64,000 nucleotides of DNA from Pseudoips prasinana (GCA_951640165.1 OX621258.1:4797501-4861500); one strand, 5' to 3'. Numbered from the stretch's first letter, positions 9,481 to 20,460 are shown. Made by a program: numbers and translations. The notes: a model not told the origin generated them from the sequence alone.

Positions 9481-10966
9481 CTTTAACTATGTTCAGTGTA
9501 CTACTCGGATTTAAATTTATAAAATTAATTAAAAGGTGTCTGAAACTTATTTTCAGAATTTTTTTTTGGTTGGTAGAGTCCAAATGTTTCACTATTTTGC
9601 CTAACACTTGTAGAGAAGGAAGTTAAAATATTAATAAATATCTTTGGACGGCTAACGCATTGCTATCTGATACGAAACATCTGATAAACATACTTATTCT
9701 GAATACAGAAAAAATAATCGTGCGAGTCACGAGCAATTCTATTAAAATCTATTATCCGGAAAAAAAATGAGGGTAGATGGCAAAATGTTATTCCTTTGAA
9801 GTGGACACCTGTAGGTCAATTAACGGAGTATGTTTCGAGCGGTTTTGTGGGTAGGTATGTCATAGTTATTGAGGGCAATTTATATAAAACAGTTTGGTTT
9901 TTTAGGGTCCTTTTAACTTTTAGTGTTCGTAAAATGTTGTGCTTTGCTAAAAGCTATGATATTTTGTGTCGATATCAGCGGCTGTGGTCGGCTGTTTGTT
10001 ATGGCATTAGCTGTAGATGTCTCTTTTACTTAACTGTCTTGGATGTAAACTTAGCAATAATTAAGAATATTCTTACTAACAAATGCCGTAGTTGGTCTGG
10101 GAATAAGTCATTGATAAATAGAATCAGTCGTTACTTTGCGGAAATCTATGGCATTCAAAATTAATATGTAGTGTTATTTCCGCTAATTGTCTGTTTGATC
10201 AAGCCGGGATGCAATATGAACCGCTAAAATATGCACATGCAAGAAGAACAATATGAAAATGCAATAAAATTACATGCGCCTCGGTACAGTACCCAACACG
10301 TGTTTCAGTCCTCCACGGACCATTCTCAAGGGATGCTAACTCGTCGAGTGTTCGAACGCGACTCTCAAAAGTGTCTCGAATGTCGCATTCGAGAGCTCCA
10401 CATTAGTTTTTTTTTTTTTATAACATAACGGGTGCTTACAACGTTTTCTTTCTGCAATACACAGTGAATACTTAGTAAATCACGCTGTAGCAACAGCTTA
10501 GCATACAGTGAACTATAACAGACCCAATTGGACAAGATCAAGGTGGTCCGGTAGCACCTGATAACCCAGATCGATGTAAACTGCCGTGTGCTTCGTCGCT
10601 TCTGGCCTTTTGTTATACTACGCCCGTCACTGTTACTCAAAGTTTCATACGATAAATTAATTTGACATGTTAAGCACCGCGATGTGGCAGTATATTAGCT
10701 TGTATGTTAAGCAGGGTTGTTTGGTTCTAGCTTGGTAGAAATCGTGATGTAACTTCGTGTGGACTGTATATACTGGTATATTGAAATCACTTGGAAGAAT
10801 TTAATTTGGAACATTAATTAGCATTGAATTGGCGTTAACGGCTGGCACCGGTGCGGTGGATGTGATCGGAGTGGACTCAGAGTGGGGCGCACGCCCACAT
10901 CTCAGCCGCCCGTGCGGCCGTTCCTCTCTCAGGATCGGTTTCGTGCGCGAACAAGGGTAAAAGCTT
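9481..10966. other. non-coding stretch with a GC-rich patch
   Basis: No supported gene. Frames at 9796-10164 and 10231-10428 match nothing recognised. A GC-rich patch at 10850-10940 has no identified coding sense. A small palindrome TCGAATGTCGCATTCGA lies near 10377. Confidence 0.45.
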
Positions 10967-11290
10967 TTTTTTAGGGTTCCGTACCTAAAGGGTAATGTCT
11001 AGTATGTAAATGTAAAGTCTTAGTAATAGGGTCCCGATTACTAAGACTTCGCTGTCTGTCTGTCCGTCTGTCACCAGGCTGTATCTCGTGAACTGTTATA
11101 GTTAGACAGTTGAAATTTTTACAGATGATGTATTTCTGTTGCCGCTATAACAACAAATACTAAAAAACAAAATAAAATAAATATTTAAGGGGGGCTCCCA
11201 TACAACAAACGTGAATTTTTTGCTCGTTTTTATAGATAATGGTACGAAACCCTTCGTGCGCGAGTCCGACTTGCACTTGGCCGGTCTTAT
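10967..11290 (+). repeat. lepidopteran dispersed repeat, GGTTCCGTACC type
   Basis: Begins TTAGGGTTCCGTACC and ends GCGAGTCCGACTTGCACTTGG then CCGGT. In between is a TCTGTCTGTCCGTCTGTCA run and CAGGCTGTATCTCGTGAAC. I recognise this as a very common repeat in moth and butterfly sequence, but cannot place its family. A fragment of its 3' end is at 43337-43378. Confidence 0.65.
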
Positions 11291-11660
11291 TAGTATTTAT
11301 ATTTATTTAGATTTCTAGATATTAATTTAATTATTAGATATAATATTTATATATTTTTAAAATTCTCTTAATAGTTATTATTGAACTTAACTTAATACAG
11401 TAAGAATGAGCCAGTACTGTACTAATTTACTATTTTATTACTGCCTTACGGTTGTTGTGTCAAATAAATAAATGTAGGTCACCGACAGGATTCGTGGGGT
11501 AATACTCCCCAATAGATATGTACATATAACCTACATTCATTGCACTAATGGTCATCAAACTTTATGATTATCTTTCTATCACATTCTAAGGGAAATATTG
11601 CCCGCCATCTACCGGTATCGCTTAGCAATTGCTCGAAAGACAAATCCATAGACATATCGA

Positions 11661-11800
11661 TGTACAGACGCCAGCACATCAAGCTACCCTAATCTGTCAA
11701 ATTTCCCCAATTGAAAGTGAAACTTATGGTTCTGTAATAAAGATAATCTATCAAATAAATTTGACAGATTGAGGTAGCTGGATGTGCTGGCATCTGTACG
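11661..11800. mobile_element. foldback, MITE-like element
   Basis: Arms 11661-11704 and 11757-11800 are inverted copies of about 44 bp (for example GCCAGCACATC and CTGTCAAATTT on both) with a few mismatches, around a 52-bp spacer. Outside the arms, TAGAC and GTCTA also pair. No coding capacity; superfamily unknown. Confidence 0.65.
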
Positions 11801-12654
11801 TCTATAAATACCTCATTCCCAAAACAATAATACTTATTTAACGCAGAGGCAGTCATAAAGTAAATAGACATTCTCGAGATAACCGGCTACCTCAAGTTCG
11901 CAAGCCAGCATATGGCAGAGACAAGATTAACTAAACTTATCCAATTTATAGTTAACTCGAATCTGAGACAACGCTTAACTGATTAACTTACACGGCAACT
12001 TCGAACAAACTTCCGGAATACAGCTACAGATTTGATTACAAGGTGACTGGCTTACCATAATTATACACTAATCTTCTGCAAGTACCCTATAAGGAAGAAC
12101 TCAGGAGTTCAATAGTTAGATGCCAGCACAAGATAACTATTTATATATCCAGAACCAGGAGACTACAAGGATCTATCTACCCCTAAGAAGCGTACTGGAT
12201 TATGTGCAGACTTCATTCAGGGCTCTAGGGATAGAATAAAAATCAGTGGGGTATAGTACAAAAGATCCTGAAGGGTCGAAGTGCTGTACGCAAGTACACC
12301 CCAACAAAGATAAGATAAGATACATACTATGTGTATAGCGTAAGCATGTTTGGTAGCTCAGCTTTTCATATGTAGCGTCTGAGGTCAGTATTTTTGTATA
12401 TACCTCGCTCTCTTTTTCGCTCTAGTTCCTTTAGAATACTTACTCTGTTTTGTACGTCTTATCTGCGTTCTCCCTCTAATTACTCGTAATAGAGAAATAT
12501 ACCCATACGTGACCCGTCCATAAAATTAGACTCTCTATCATCCTATCGATGTGTTTAAATTTTTTTTTTTTCAAATATACCGATTATAAATATTTATCAT
12601 AGTGTTCTGACGTAATAAATCAATGTTATTAGATGCTTTAGGTACCATAAAGTT
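11801..12654. other. non-coding stretch
   Basis: No supported gene or element apart from an A/T homopolymer run near 12560. Confidence 0.5.
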
Positions 12655-12740
12655 GTCTTGTACGGGAATCGAATCTGAAACACAAGGGCGCCGAAGTAGT
12701 AGGCGCGGAGGACCAGTACTCCACCCGTGCAGTCAATTAT
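12655..12740 (-). mobile_element. SINE family D fragment
   Basis: Contains GTACGGGAATCGAATCTG (a reversed box B), AGGCGCGGAGGACC and CACCCGTGCAGTCAA, in the same order as the D copies at 24115 and 29112. Strongly diverged. Confidence 0.45.
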
Positions 12741-13147
12741 ATCTACCTCAATTTGGTTATTTTGTCCTTCTCTAATTTGTGTAAGAATTTGACAGTATTA
12801 TCTAAAGTAAATTTGAAACTACTTGAGATAAAATCAGCACTATAATAATACTATATCATTTTACGAATAAAAGTCCATGAAAATGCAATTAATTAATAAC
12901 ATAAAGTTGTTCTAAATAACTTTTTACTTTAATTTCAACATTAAAATGTTATATTGGTAATAACTGTCTTAATAAATTTAATTGTAATCTAAAATTTACT
13001 ACATGGAATGAAATTGTCCGTATATTAAAGATATTTACAGAAAATAGGTCAAGGTATGATGTTTGGGTGACCCTGTCTCAGAACCTTATTCTTTTTACTA
13101 TTTGTTAATTAACTTTTATAAACCTTCAAATATCAACAATTTTTAAC
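12741..13147. other. AT-rich non-coding stretch
   Basis: No gene or repeat recognised. Confidence 0.5.
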
Positions 13148-13400
13148 GGACCTGTTGGCGTGGTTGGTGCTTGCTTTACACGCCGGAGGTCGTGGGTTCG
13201 ATCCCCACCCAGGACAGATATTTGTGTGCATGAACATGTCTGTCTGTCTGGATTCTGGGTCTGGGTGTAATTTATCTATAAATTTGTATTAACAAAAGAA
13301 AAGTTGTATATGTAGTATATCAGTTATCTGGTTTCCATAGTACAAGCTCTGCTTAGTTTGGGATCAGATGGCCGTGTGTAAATAATGTACCAGGATATTA
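13148..13400 (+). mobile_element. SINE family A, near full length
   Basis: tRNA-like head (GTTGGCGTGGTTGG, GTCGTGGGTTCGATCCCCAC) followed by CAGGACAGATATTTGTG, CTGGGTGTAATTTATC, then the 3' block ATCTGGTTTCCATAGTAC, CTGCTTAGTTTGGGATCAGA and a CAGGATATTA end. Boxes A and B are recognisable, so it derives from a Pol III transcript; the 3' part shows this is not a tRNA gene. Confidence 0.85.
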
Positions 13401-13559
13401 TCAACAATCTATTCAATTTATAAGTGATAAGTCTAAATATTACTTATAAAATGAAAATAAATTAAAATATCCGTAGAGGTACACCATATTTTTCTTACGA
13501 TTAAATTAGTCTTAGTTAGGTCCAATGGGCAGTATTATGGCTACTGCGATTTCCTCCCT

Positions 13560-13705
13560 ACAAACGGGAACTAACACCCATCTATCGAATTTACGTGTTC
13601 CTGGCGGCAAAGAATAACACCACCTCATCTCATCCCGTGGGGGGCGTAGAAATCCGGAGGGAATAACTGCCAGAGAACGAGCAACAGCGTCTCTCTGTTT
13701 ACGTA
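13560..13705 (+). mobile_element. RTE-like LINE 3' fragment
   Basis: Contains CTCATCTCATCCCGTGGGGG, then GGAGGGAATA and GAACGAGCAACAGCGTCTCT, parallel to 36295-36400 on the plus strand and to the complement of 1200-1310. The terminal trinucleotide tail is missing. Confidence 0.55.
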
Positions 13706-13759
13706 ATTTGGTCTGTGGACGTAATTTGGTCGATATAATGGTCGAAATTAGAAGCATTT

Positions 13760-14615
13760 GTCAGTGCTCCATATGGACTTGTGACCTTATTAAACCCAAG
13801 TATGTACCAAAGTTGCAAATGTTCTTGAAAACAGCAATAGGTAAGGCTTTTCAAATACTCATTGCTTATAACGGCATTATTTCAAGCTTACTTAGACTTA
13901 GTAAATAATCCTAAGTTAGCCAGGTAGTGTCGACAGTTGATATAAGCAGGAAACTTACGATTAAAGCAATATTTTTATATGTGCTGGTGGTATGATCAGA
14001 TAATAGCAAACATGACCCAATTAATACAGTATTCAAATATTAATATATTTTTATCTAAACCCTGTCTCCTTAAAACTACAGTTTTCAACGTAATACATTG
14101 TTTTCAAGAGCCGACCCCATATTCATAAGTCCGGTATTGAACTTGATGAGTTCCTATATCCACGGAGTCGTATAAAGATATCATGCAACACACAGTAGAA
14201 TGGGGTGAATGGAAACTTGACGTCACATTTAGCCGCAACAAAATTAAAGTTCAATAAACAAAAACAAAATTCTGATACGTGATTCACTACAAAAACCGTG
14301 AAAAACGGACCCTGTCTGTATGCATTGGGAGTGAAATAATGCATATTAGGGGCGATCAATTTGTTTTGCTCAAGTTAGTCCCTCAAAAAAGTTATTAATT
14401 GTTTAAGCTCGCTCGCCGCTTCTCTATAATAAATAATATGCTATATGTCTTCGCAATTACTTACAAAGTCGTCAGCATCAATTTCAACAGAAACTCACCT
14501 GTAACAAAATGAAAAATAAAATTAATATCAACGATTTACAACTTTCTTATTATCATGCACATTCACAGAACACCTCCTAGGCTAATTGTAAAGCTATTGT
14601 TGGTTTTATTCTTTA
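13760..14615. other. non-coding stretch
   Basis: No supported gene. The 78-codon minus frame at 14123-14359 is not recognised. Confidence 0.5.
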
Positions 14616-14789
14616 GTAGCTGTACCCCGCCGTTTTACCCGCGTTTAACTTTATAAATTATAGCCTATGTGTTAATCCAGGGTGTTATCTAACTCCATAC
14701 CAAATTTTATTAAAATCGCTCCACCCGTGGCGTGAAGAAGTAACAAACATACACACTCACAAACTTTCGCCTTTATAATATTAGTGTGA
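14616..14789 (-). mobile_element. short non-autonomous Helitron-like element
   Basis: Read on the minus strand it starts TCACACTAATATTATAAAGG and ends in a GC hairpin (ACGCGGG / CCGCG type, here diverged) followed by GGTACAGCTAC. This is a decayed version of GGGGCACAGCTAG. The TC start, 3' hairpin and CTRR-like end between A and T are Helitron hallmarks. Same family as 38122-38292, 43976-44131, 48887-49079 and 53749-53922. Confidence 0.7.
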
Positions 14790-15633
14790 TGGGTCTTCTA
14801 CGTTAAATGATACGACTTTTACGCCCCACGGGATGACAGAGGGTGGTGATAACACATAACGAAACTATTTTTATAATTGTCAAATATTGGAAACAGTCCA
14901 CAATTGAATACATCGCCACACTTTGAGCATCTCAACCTCAGTAAAGGTCCATTGGCATAATCCGCCATTGTGTAGTCTGATAGGTATAATGACCGCCTGA
15001 ACCTACCTACTGAGACACGAGTGATATTGGTTTGCAGGTAGTGGTTTCTAGCCAAATTACGGCTACGGCGCACAATCAAAACGGAGACTAGTCTAGAGAC
15101 TACGCATGATATTTTACACGCGGTTAAGCGGTGATTAAGTAATGTCAAAATATTTGACCGCGTCGGCCCCTGGTTTTCAACAAATAGTTAAACTTGGTTC
15201 AAGTGGTTGAGAGGGGTTTAGTTGAGCCATGGTTAAGCGGCGAATCATGGCATTATTTTAAATAAGAACTTTAAGTGCACGAAACAGGTGCACTTCTACC
15301 CTCAAGTACGGCAATTCGATACCATTGGCTCAAGGGTATGGCTACTAATGTTCTCCGAAGAACCCGTTACCGAGAGATCGAAATATCTTTAAACTTAATT
15401 TTAAAAATAAAGTACGCATAATTATGACTTGTTGGTCATATGGTTAGTGACTCTGACTGCTAAACAAGATGCCGAACCCCGATGAACATGATTTGTTCCG
15501 TATGTATTTAGAAATACATATATAAGTATATTTATCAGTTCTCTGTTTGCCGCAGTACTTCATATTTAGGAATCAGGGTCTCTACCGGCTAAGTAGCTGA
15601 ACATCGATTTCTTAAATAGCGTTCAAATAAATA
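14790..15633. other. non-coding stretch
   Basis: No supported gene. A 109-codon minus frame at 14819-15148 is cysteine-bearing (LRCSKCGDVFNCG) but has no family I recognise, and its 3' edge CCCCACGGGATGACAG resembles repeat tails. Probably repeat-derived. Confidence 0.4.
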
Positions 15634-15760
15634 AAGGTTAAAAATGACTTAATCAATCGTTAAATCGACTTCAACGTTGACTATCGATTCCAGACCATTT
15701 ATGACGACACATGTGCTCATGGAAGCCGATTTAACGATTGATTTAGTCACATTTAACCTT
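15634..15760. mobile_element. foldback, MITE-like element, 34-bp arms
   Basis: Arms 15634-15667 and 15727-15760 are inverted copies with three mismatches, sharing CAATCGTTAAATCG, around a 59-bp spacer. No coding capacity. Confidence 0.65.
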
Positions 15761-16689
15761 CATCTTTTTGAACGCCGATCACGATGACCGGCGAAATAGG
15801 CAGTAGCCCCCCAGTAACGCGGACGACATTATTATGAAGACAATTTGATCGTGGCAGCAGTACTGCCAGGGTGCTCAAAAAGCTTAAAAGCACTAAGTAA
15901 TACTCTCTTAAGAGACCCCAAAAACCTAAGCGTCTCACCCAAACAAAACTTTAATCAAACTCAGCAAGGTAAGTTATATCCTCGTCCTTCGAGCCCTCAT
16001 TATAACTAAGGTCAGAGCATTACACAGTTTACTTCCTCATTAAAGGGTACAATATCTGTCAAGTTTACGACTTTGTATAATTAACTTTTGAAACCCCCCC
16101 GTGTGAGGACGGACTTGAAAACATTACAACTTTACTAAGGATTAGCATAAAACGCGTTGTGTTCAGGTAAGTTTTAATGATACAACCTGACTTAGGCACG
16201 CTTAACTGGTAGCTCTCACAGATTAATTACGTTAAGCAACTCGCTGCCAACCTCCAGCCTATAGATGGATGGCTTAGCTTTCGGTTCTAAGATGGACCAT
16301 ATATGGATATCATAATATTGTGATTAATTTTGAAGTAAATTTGATTGTGATTAATTTTGAAGTAAATTTGATTAATTTTGACATAATTATTCAACTAATC
16401 TATTATTAAATTTCATATAAATTTGGTCTCATTATAAAATAGAGGGTAGGACTGACATATTAAATTGATTACATCATATTGAACTCATCGTATGAGTGTC
16501 TATCACGACTAATTCAATATTTGAATGAACTGATGAATAATTAATGTAATAATTTTAATGAAATATGTGTTAAATTATAACTTTACACCACTATTTTAAC
16601 ATTTAACTAGCATGTTGGTCTAGTGTGCGATAAACACGATAATGTGTAATTTATTTATAATATATATGTATTTATTATTTATTTTTTCA
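15761..16689. other. non-coding stretch with small repeats
   Basis: Holds a diverged 5S-derived SINE fragment near 16195-16280 (minus; GCTTAACTGGTAGCTC and TATAGATGGATGG) and a short tandem duplication at 16319-16372. No supported gene. Confidence 0.45.
16319..16372 (+). repeat. 27-bp tandem duplication
   Basis: Two adjacent identical 27-bp units containing GATTAATTTTGAAGTAAATT, followed by a partial third. Confidence 0.8.
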
Positions 16690-17118
16690 TGTGTTGGGTA
16701 TGGCAGAAAAGAATGAAAGTAAAATAAATGCAGTCGAAATGAGAGCTCTGAGAAGTATGTGTGGTGTGACTTTGAGAGACAAAATTCGAAATACTGATGT
16801 AAGAGAGCGTTGTGGTCTGAAAGAGGTATGCTGAGATTTTGGCCATTTAGAAAGGATGAATGAAAGAAGATTGACAAAAGAAGTATACCTGGCCTGTGTG
16901 AATGGTACAACCGGAAGGGGAAGACCTCGTAGAACATTCTCTGATCCAATCGGAGACGTACTCAAGAAAGGTCAGGTCAGAAGTAGCCTAAACCGGCGAG
17001 CATGTATGAAGAATATAATATCAGTAAGCGAAGCGAAAGAGGTGTGCAAGGATCGTGACAAATGGAAGTCCGTTGTCTCTGCCTACCCCTCTGGGTATGA
17101 GTCTATGTATGTATGTAT
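16690..17118 (+). pseudogene. LINE reverse-transcriptase C-terminus, degraded
   Basis: Translated across frames, this reads like the C-terminal end of a lepidopteran non-LTR retrotransposon: [70 protein letters not shown] stop follows KEVC and frames shift, so it is dead. It ends in a TATG microsatellite (about 17097-17118). Minus-strand relatives are at 21225-21580, 24474-24530, 35893-35965 and 36235-36555. Confidence 0.75.
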
Positions 17119-17126
17119 GAATATAT

Positions 17127-17258
17127 GTATTTATTATCCTGGGACATATTCATATGTATATGTACTTAGAAATATATAAGTATGTTTATCAATAGGCTGG
17201 TTGCCATAGTACAGGCTCTGCCTAGTTTGGGATCAAATGTCAGTGTGTTAGTTGCCAT
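17127..17258 (+). repeat. SINE 3' module without head
   Basis: TATATAAGTATGTTTATC, GGTTGCCATAGTACAGGCTC and CTAGTTTGGGATCAAATG: the same 3' module carried by SINE families A and B, here with no tRNA head. Confidence 0.65.
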
Positions 17259-17324
17259 TTATTTATTATTTATTTTGACTACTTATGAATGTACCCATAT
17301 TCAGTAAATAAAGTGAATCGTTGC

Positions 17325-17628
17325 CAGTGATGACTTACGGAACAGAGACGTGGTCGCTCACTATGGGTCTTATCAGGCGGCTCAAGGTCACCTAAAGAGC
17401 AATGGAAAGGGCTATGGACTATATTTGGAGCTACACTGCGAGATCGAATCAGAAATGTTGAGATCCGCAGGCGAACCAAAGTAGCCGAGACAGCCCAAAG
17501 AAATGCCAAACTAAAGTGGCAGTGGGCGGGGCACTTAGCTCGTAGAACTGATGGCCGATGGGGCAGAAAGGTTCTCGAGTGGCGACCACGAACCGGACGA
17601 CGCAGCGTGGGCCCCTGGATGCGGGCAG
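17325..17628 (+). pseudogene. RTE-like LINE reverse-transcriptase C-terminus, 5' part
   Basis: Across frames it reads MTYGTETWSLT, IRRLKVT, AGHLARRTDGRWGRKVLEW, RPRTGRRSVG, as in the C-terminus of RTE LINE polyproteins. It is interrupted by the element at 17629-18459 and resumes at 18460 after a duplicated ATGCGGGCAG. Confidence 0.75.
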
Positions 17629-18459
17629 GGATCCCTTCTTTTCGCATAATGTTTTTTCTCCTAATATACTTCGGCATAACGATTTTGGCACAATTTGTTT
17701 TGGCATAATAATACTTTGGCATACTTTTTTTAGGCATACATTTTATGTTGGCATAATCATGTTAAAGACTAATTTGTTTTGGCATAAATTTGATTCCCAT
17801 AACGTTAGTAGGCCTAATGACTATTAGCATAACGTTAGTAGGCCTAAAGACTTTTAGCATAACGTTAGTAGGCCAAATGGCTATTAGAACAAAAGTTAGT
17901 CACAGAACCGAATTGCTGCAAAACCGACTTCACGTAGTCTTGTTTGTCCTACCCCTAGAGTGTTATTTAAAATCGCGTAGGCGTGTAGGGGCGAGGCGGC
18001 CCGCGGGCTGAGGAGCAGGCGGCTGCGAGCGAGCCGCGGTGGTGAGCGAAAGCCGTCTGCGACGATTAGCACGCGTGGGGCCGCCGGAGGGCCGCAGCGC
18101 CGGAGCCGTCACAGAAACCCTGCCTGCTGCATGCTGCTTGCTTGCTTGCTTATTTATGCTTAACTTTTATGCTTTAGGATATTATGCTTAAAAAAGTTAT
18201 GCTTTATAACTTTATACTTAAAAAAGTTATGCTTTATAACTTTATACTTAAAAAAGTTATGCTTTAGAACTTTATGCTTAATAAGTTTATGCTTTAAAAT
18301 ATTATGCCTAATCATTATTATGGTTACAGACATAATGCTTAAAAAAATTATGCATGAGCTGTTATGCGTAATTATATTATGCGAAAATATAATTATGCCA
18401 AACAACATTATGCTAAGTTATATTAGGTCTTAAAATTTTATGCTAATGGATAGGGAACC
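17629..18459. mobile_element. non-autonomous foldback element with GCATAA arrays (831 bp)
   Basis: Inserted in an RTE-like LINE, with a 10-bp target duplication ATGCGGGCAG at 17619-17628 and 18460-18469. Ends are short imperfect inverted repeats: GGATCCCT at the left and AGGGAACC at the right. The left arm (to about 17890) repeats GGCATAA every 15-30 bases and includes three 30-bp copies of ATAACGTTAGTAGGCC. The right arm (about 18150-18450) repeats TTATGCTT, the inverse motif, with tandem copies of AAAAAAGTTATGCTTTATAA. Between them lies a GC-rich core (about 17975-18115). No transposase. A 9-11 bp duplication suits MULE-related elements; the superfamily is unproven. The 82-codon frame at 18160-18408 is a product of the array. 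Confidence 0.8.
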
Positions 18460-18556
18460 ATGCGGGCAGCGCAGGACCGGCTATTGTGGAGATCCTTGAG
18501 GGAGGCCTTTGTCCAGCAGAAAACGTCTTTCGGCTGATATGATGATGATGATGAAA
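18460..18556 (+). pseudogene. RTE-like LINE 3' end, continued
   Basis: Continues the LINE after the insertion: AGCGCAGGACCGGC, GGAGGCCTTTGTCCAGCAG, CTGATATGATGATGATGATG. The ATG repeat is the 3' tail. Confidence 0.8.
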
Positions 18557-18571
18557 GTGAATTGATATGAA

Positions 18572-18730
18572 AGAGTTGTTGGACTCTTCTCCCAAAGATC
18601 TCACTAATTGCCAGTCTGGGGCTACCTGCATCCAGCAGCCCTCACAAGACTGGTCCATCTTAATAGGCGGAACCACGCTGCGTCTTCCGTGAATCTTTTT
18701 GCCCCAGCGGCCGTCGGTACTGTGTGCTAT
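18572..18730 (-). pseudogene. RTE-like LINE 3' fragment
   Basis: Minus-strand relative of the LINE just upstream: CTTCTCCCAAAGATCTCAC, TGCATCCAGCAG, GGTCCATCTT, GCTGCGTCTTCCG, TGCCCCAGCGGCC. It lies tail to tail with 18460-18556. Confidence 0.7.
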
Positions 18731-19087
18731 TTGCCCTGTCCTAATCTCGAATCAGTGCCGGTAACACGAGAGTGTTGAACTCTAAACTAACCTGTTCAAG
18801 TCTCGGCCAACACAGATAAGGTTTCTTAGTAACTATAAGACTTCCCATTTCTTCAGGCAACTGTATGGAACAGGTATAAATATTTATGAGTTATTTCGCC
18901 GCCGCGCACTATTTGGGAGGGATATTATGTCTCCATTTCTGATGTGAAAGCGTGATTGGAGTGAATAAGTAAAAAAGGGGATATTTTGTTTTGTATTGCT
19001 TCGAAGAATTTACTGCTATACATTAGTGTAGCTACTATGAATATTGCTATTAAATAAATAAATACATATCTAATAAATACATATCTT

Positions 19088-19164
19088 GAGGTAACTTACA
19101 CACTGCCATCTGATCCCTGTACTATGACAACCGGAAAAATGCTAAACACACTTATATATTTCTA
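19088..19164 (-). repeat. SINE 3' module without head
   Basis: Reverse orientation: CACACTGCCATCTGATCC, TACTATGACAACCGG, ACTTATATATTTCTAA. Confidence 0.6.
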
Positions 19165-19479
19165 AAGTGCCCCGCGGTTTTCCCGCGTTAAATTTTATAA
19201 ATTATCATAGCTACTCCCCCGTAGGTGACAGCGTGATAATATGTAGCCTATATGTTGACCCGACGTCTTAGTAATATTCATGCAAAATTTGAAGTACATC
19301 CATGCAGTACTTTTTGAGTTTAGCCCGGACATACATACAGACAAACAGGCACACAGACAAAAATCCAAAAAAATGTATTTTTGGCTTAGATACCGATAGT
19401 AGATCGCGCCCCAAGTGTCCTTTTTAAAAAAATTCAATGTACAGTTTTCACTTTTCTACGATTTTATTATATGTATAGA
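19165..19479 (-). mobile_element. Helitron-like element, longer body type
   Basis: On the minus strand it starts TCTATACATATAATAAAATC and ends with the hairpin AACGCGGGAAAACCGCGG then GGCAC, lacking the final CTAG. The body has GACTTCGGGCTA-like and TGTCCGGGCTAAACTCAAAA blocks shared with 58710-59009. The 3' end is the one used by the shorter Helitron-like copies. Confidence 0.65.
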
Positions 19480-19482
19480 TAG

Positions 19483-19600
19483 ATGCATACATTTTACAGA
19501 TAAAATACATCCAGACACAGAACAAATAATCGTTATCATCACACAAAGATTTTTCCTGGGTGGGATCGAACCCACGACCTAAGGCATAATAGTCAGGGAA
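19483..19600 (-). mobile_element. SINE fragment with tRNA-like head
   Basis: Reverse-complement box B GGGATCGAACCCACGACC follows CCAGACACAGAACAAATAAT. Similar arrangement at 53600-53740. Confidence 0.5.
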
Positions 19601-19670
19601 ATGGGTAACAAAGAAAATCATGTTTTATACCTTAGATACCATTGTAATAAACTACTACCATTATAATGAC

Positions 19671-19921
19671 GGTCACCATAGCCTAGTTGGTAGTGCTCCT
19701 GCCTCCGAAGCTGGTGGTCCTGGGTTCGAATCCCGGTAAGTGCAAATATTTGTGTGATGAGCACGAATATTTGTTTCTTAGTAATGGATGTTTTCTATGT
19801 ATTTAAGTATTTATCTAGCTATATAAGTATGTATATCGTCGCCTGGTACCCATAGTACAAGTTTTGCTTAGTTTGGGGCTAGGATGATCTGTGTGACATT
19901 GTCCCTAGATATTATTATTGT
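19671..19921 (+). mobile_element. SINE family B, near full length
   Basis: Head GGTCACCATAGCCTAGTTGG (box A) and GGTCCTGGGTTCGAATCCCG (box B), then AATATTTGTGTGATGAGCAC. The 3' module ATATAAGTATGTATATC, CCATAGTACAAG, GCTTAGTTTGGGG is the one shared with family A. Minus copy at 35998-36230. Confidence 0.8.
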
Positions 19922-20389
19922 CCCTAGATATTATAATAAACTAACTGTCCCGACGAACTACGTCCCGCCATGTTTTTTCGCGTCAAAATTGTCTGAAGTC
20001 TAATATTTTAATAATATTATTCTAACGCCTTGTAAGCAACAACATTTTGCTATTTTCCTTCACAGTTTCTTCGAGTGAATAATAAATAGTGCTGAAGGAC
20101 CAACAACCAAATAAAAACATCGCCTCACAGGTTTCTGCCTCATTCGCACACTCTCATTTCTAAATTTTTTATATTATTTACAATTTATTTTTCATACAAA
20201 CTTCGTGACAATAACGAACACATAAAAGAAAGATTTATTATTTCCAATTTGGTGCATTCGTTTAGAAGTTATAAGCTTACAGAGAGAATATGTAGTAAAA
20301 ATGTAGCTAAAATTTAAAATTTAGATAATTAAACCTACTATAATATATATATATATATAATTATTAATATAACCTAATTATATATTACT
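19922..20389. other. AT-rich non-coding stretch
   Basis: No gene recognised; contains a short AT dinucleotide run at 20343-20360. Confidence 0.5.
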
Positions 20390-20460
20390 ACGAACATGTT
20401 CTGACTATTTACAAGCGCTTTTTTAAAGTCTACGTGAATAAAAACCTTTTTTATTTTACA
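20390..20460 (+). repeat. short dispersed repeat with ACATGTTCTGACTATTT core
   Basis: Copy of the 6222-6305 repeat, with ACATGTTCTGACTATTTACA and GTCTACGTGAATAAAAACC. Confidence 0.7.

Noticed and set aside
10850..10940. CpG-island promoter
   Set aside because: The GC-rich patch is under 100 bases with no gene start beside it.
18160..18408. 82-codon protein with repeated KHNFFKYKVIKH
   Set aside because: Direct product of the TTATGCTT array.
17640..18450. CRISPR array
   Set aside because: Motif repeats are too short and irregular, in inverted arms of a transposon in a eukaryotic genome.
19671..19745. tRNA gene
   Set aside because: Same reasoning; head of SINE family B.
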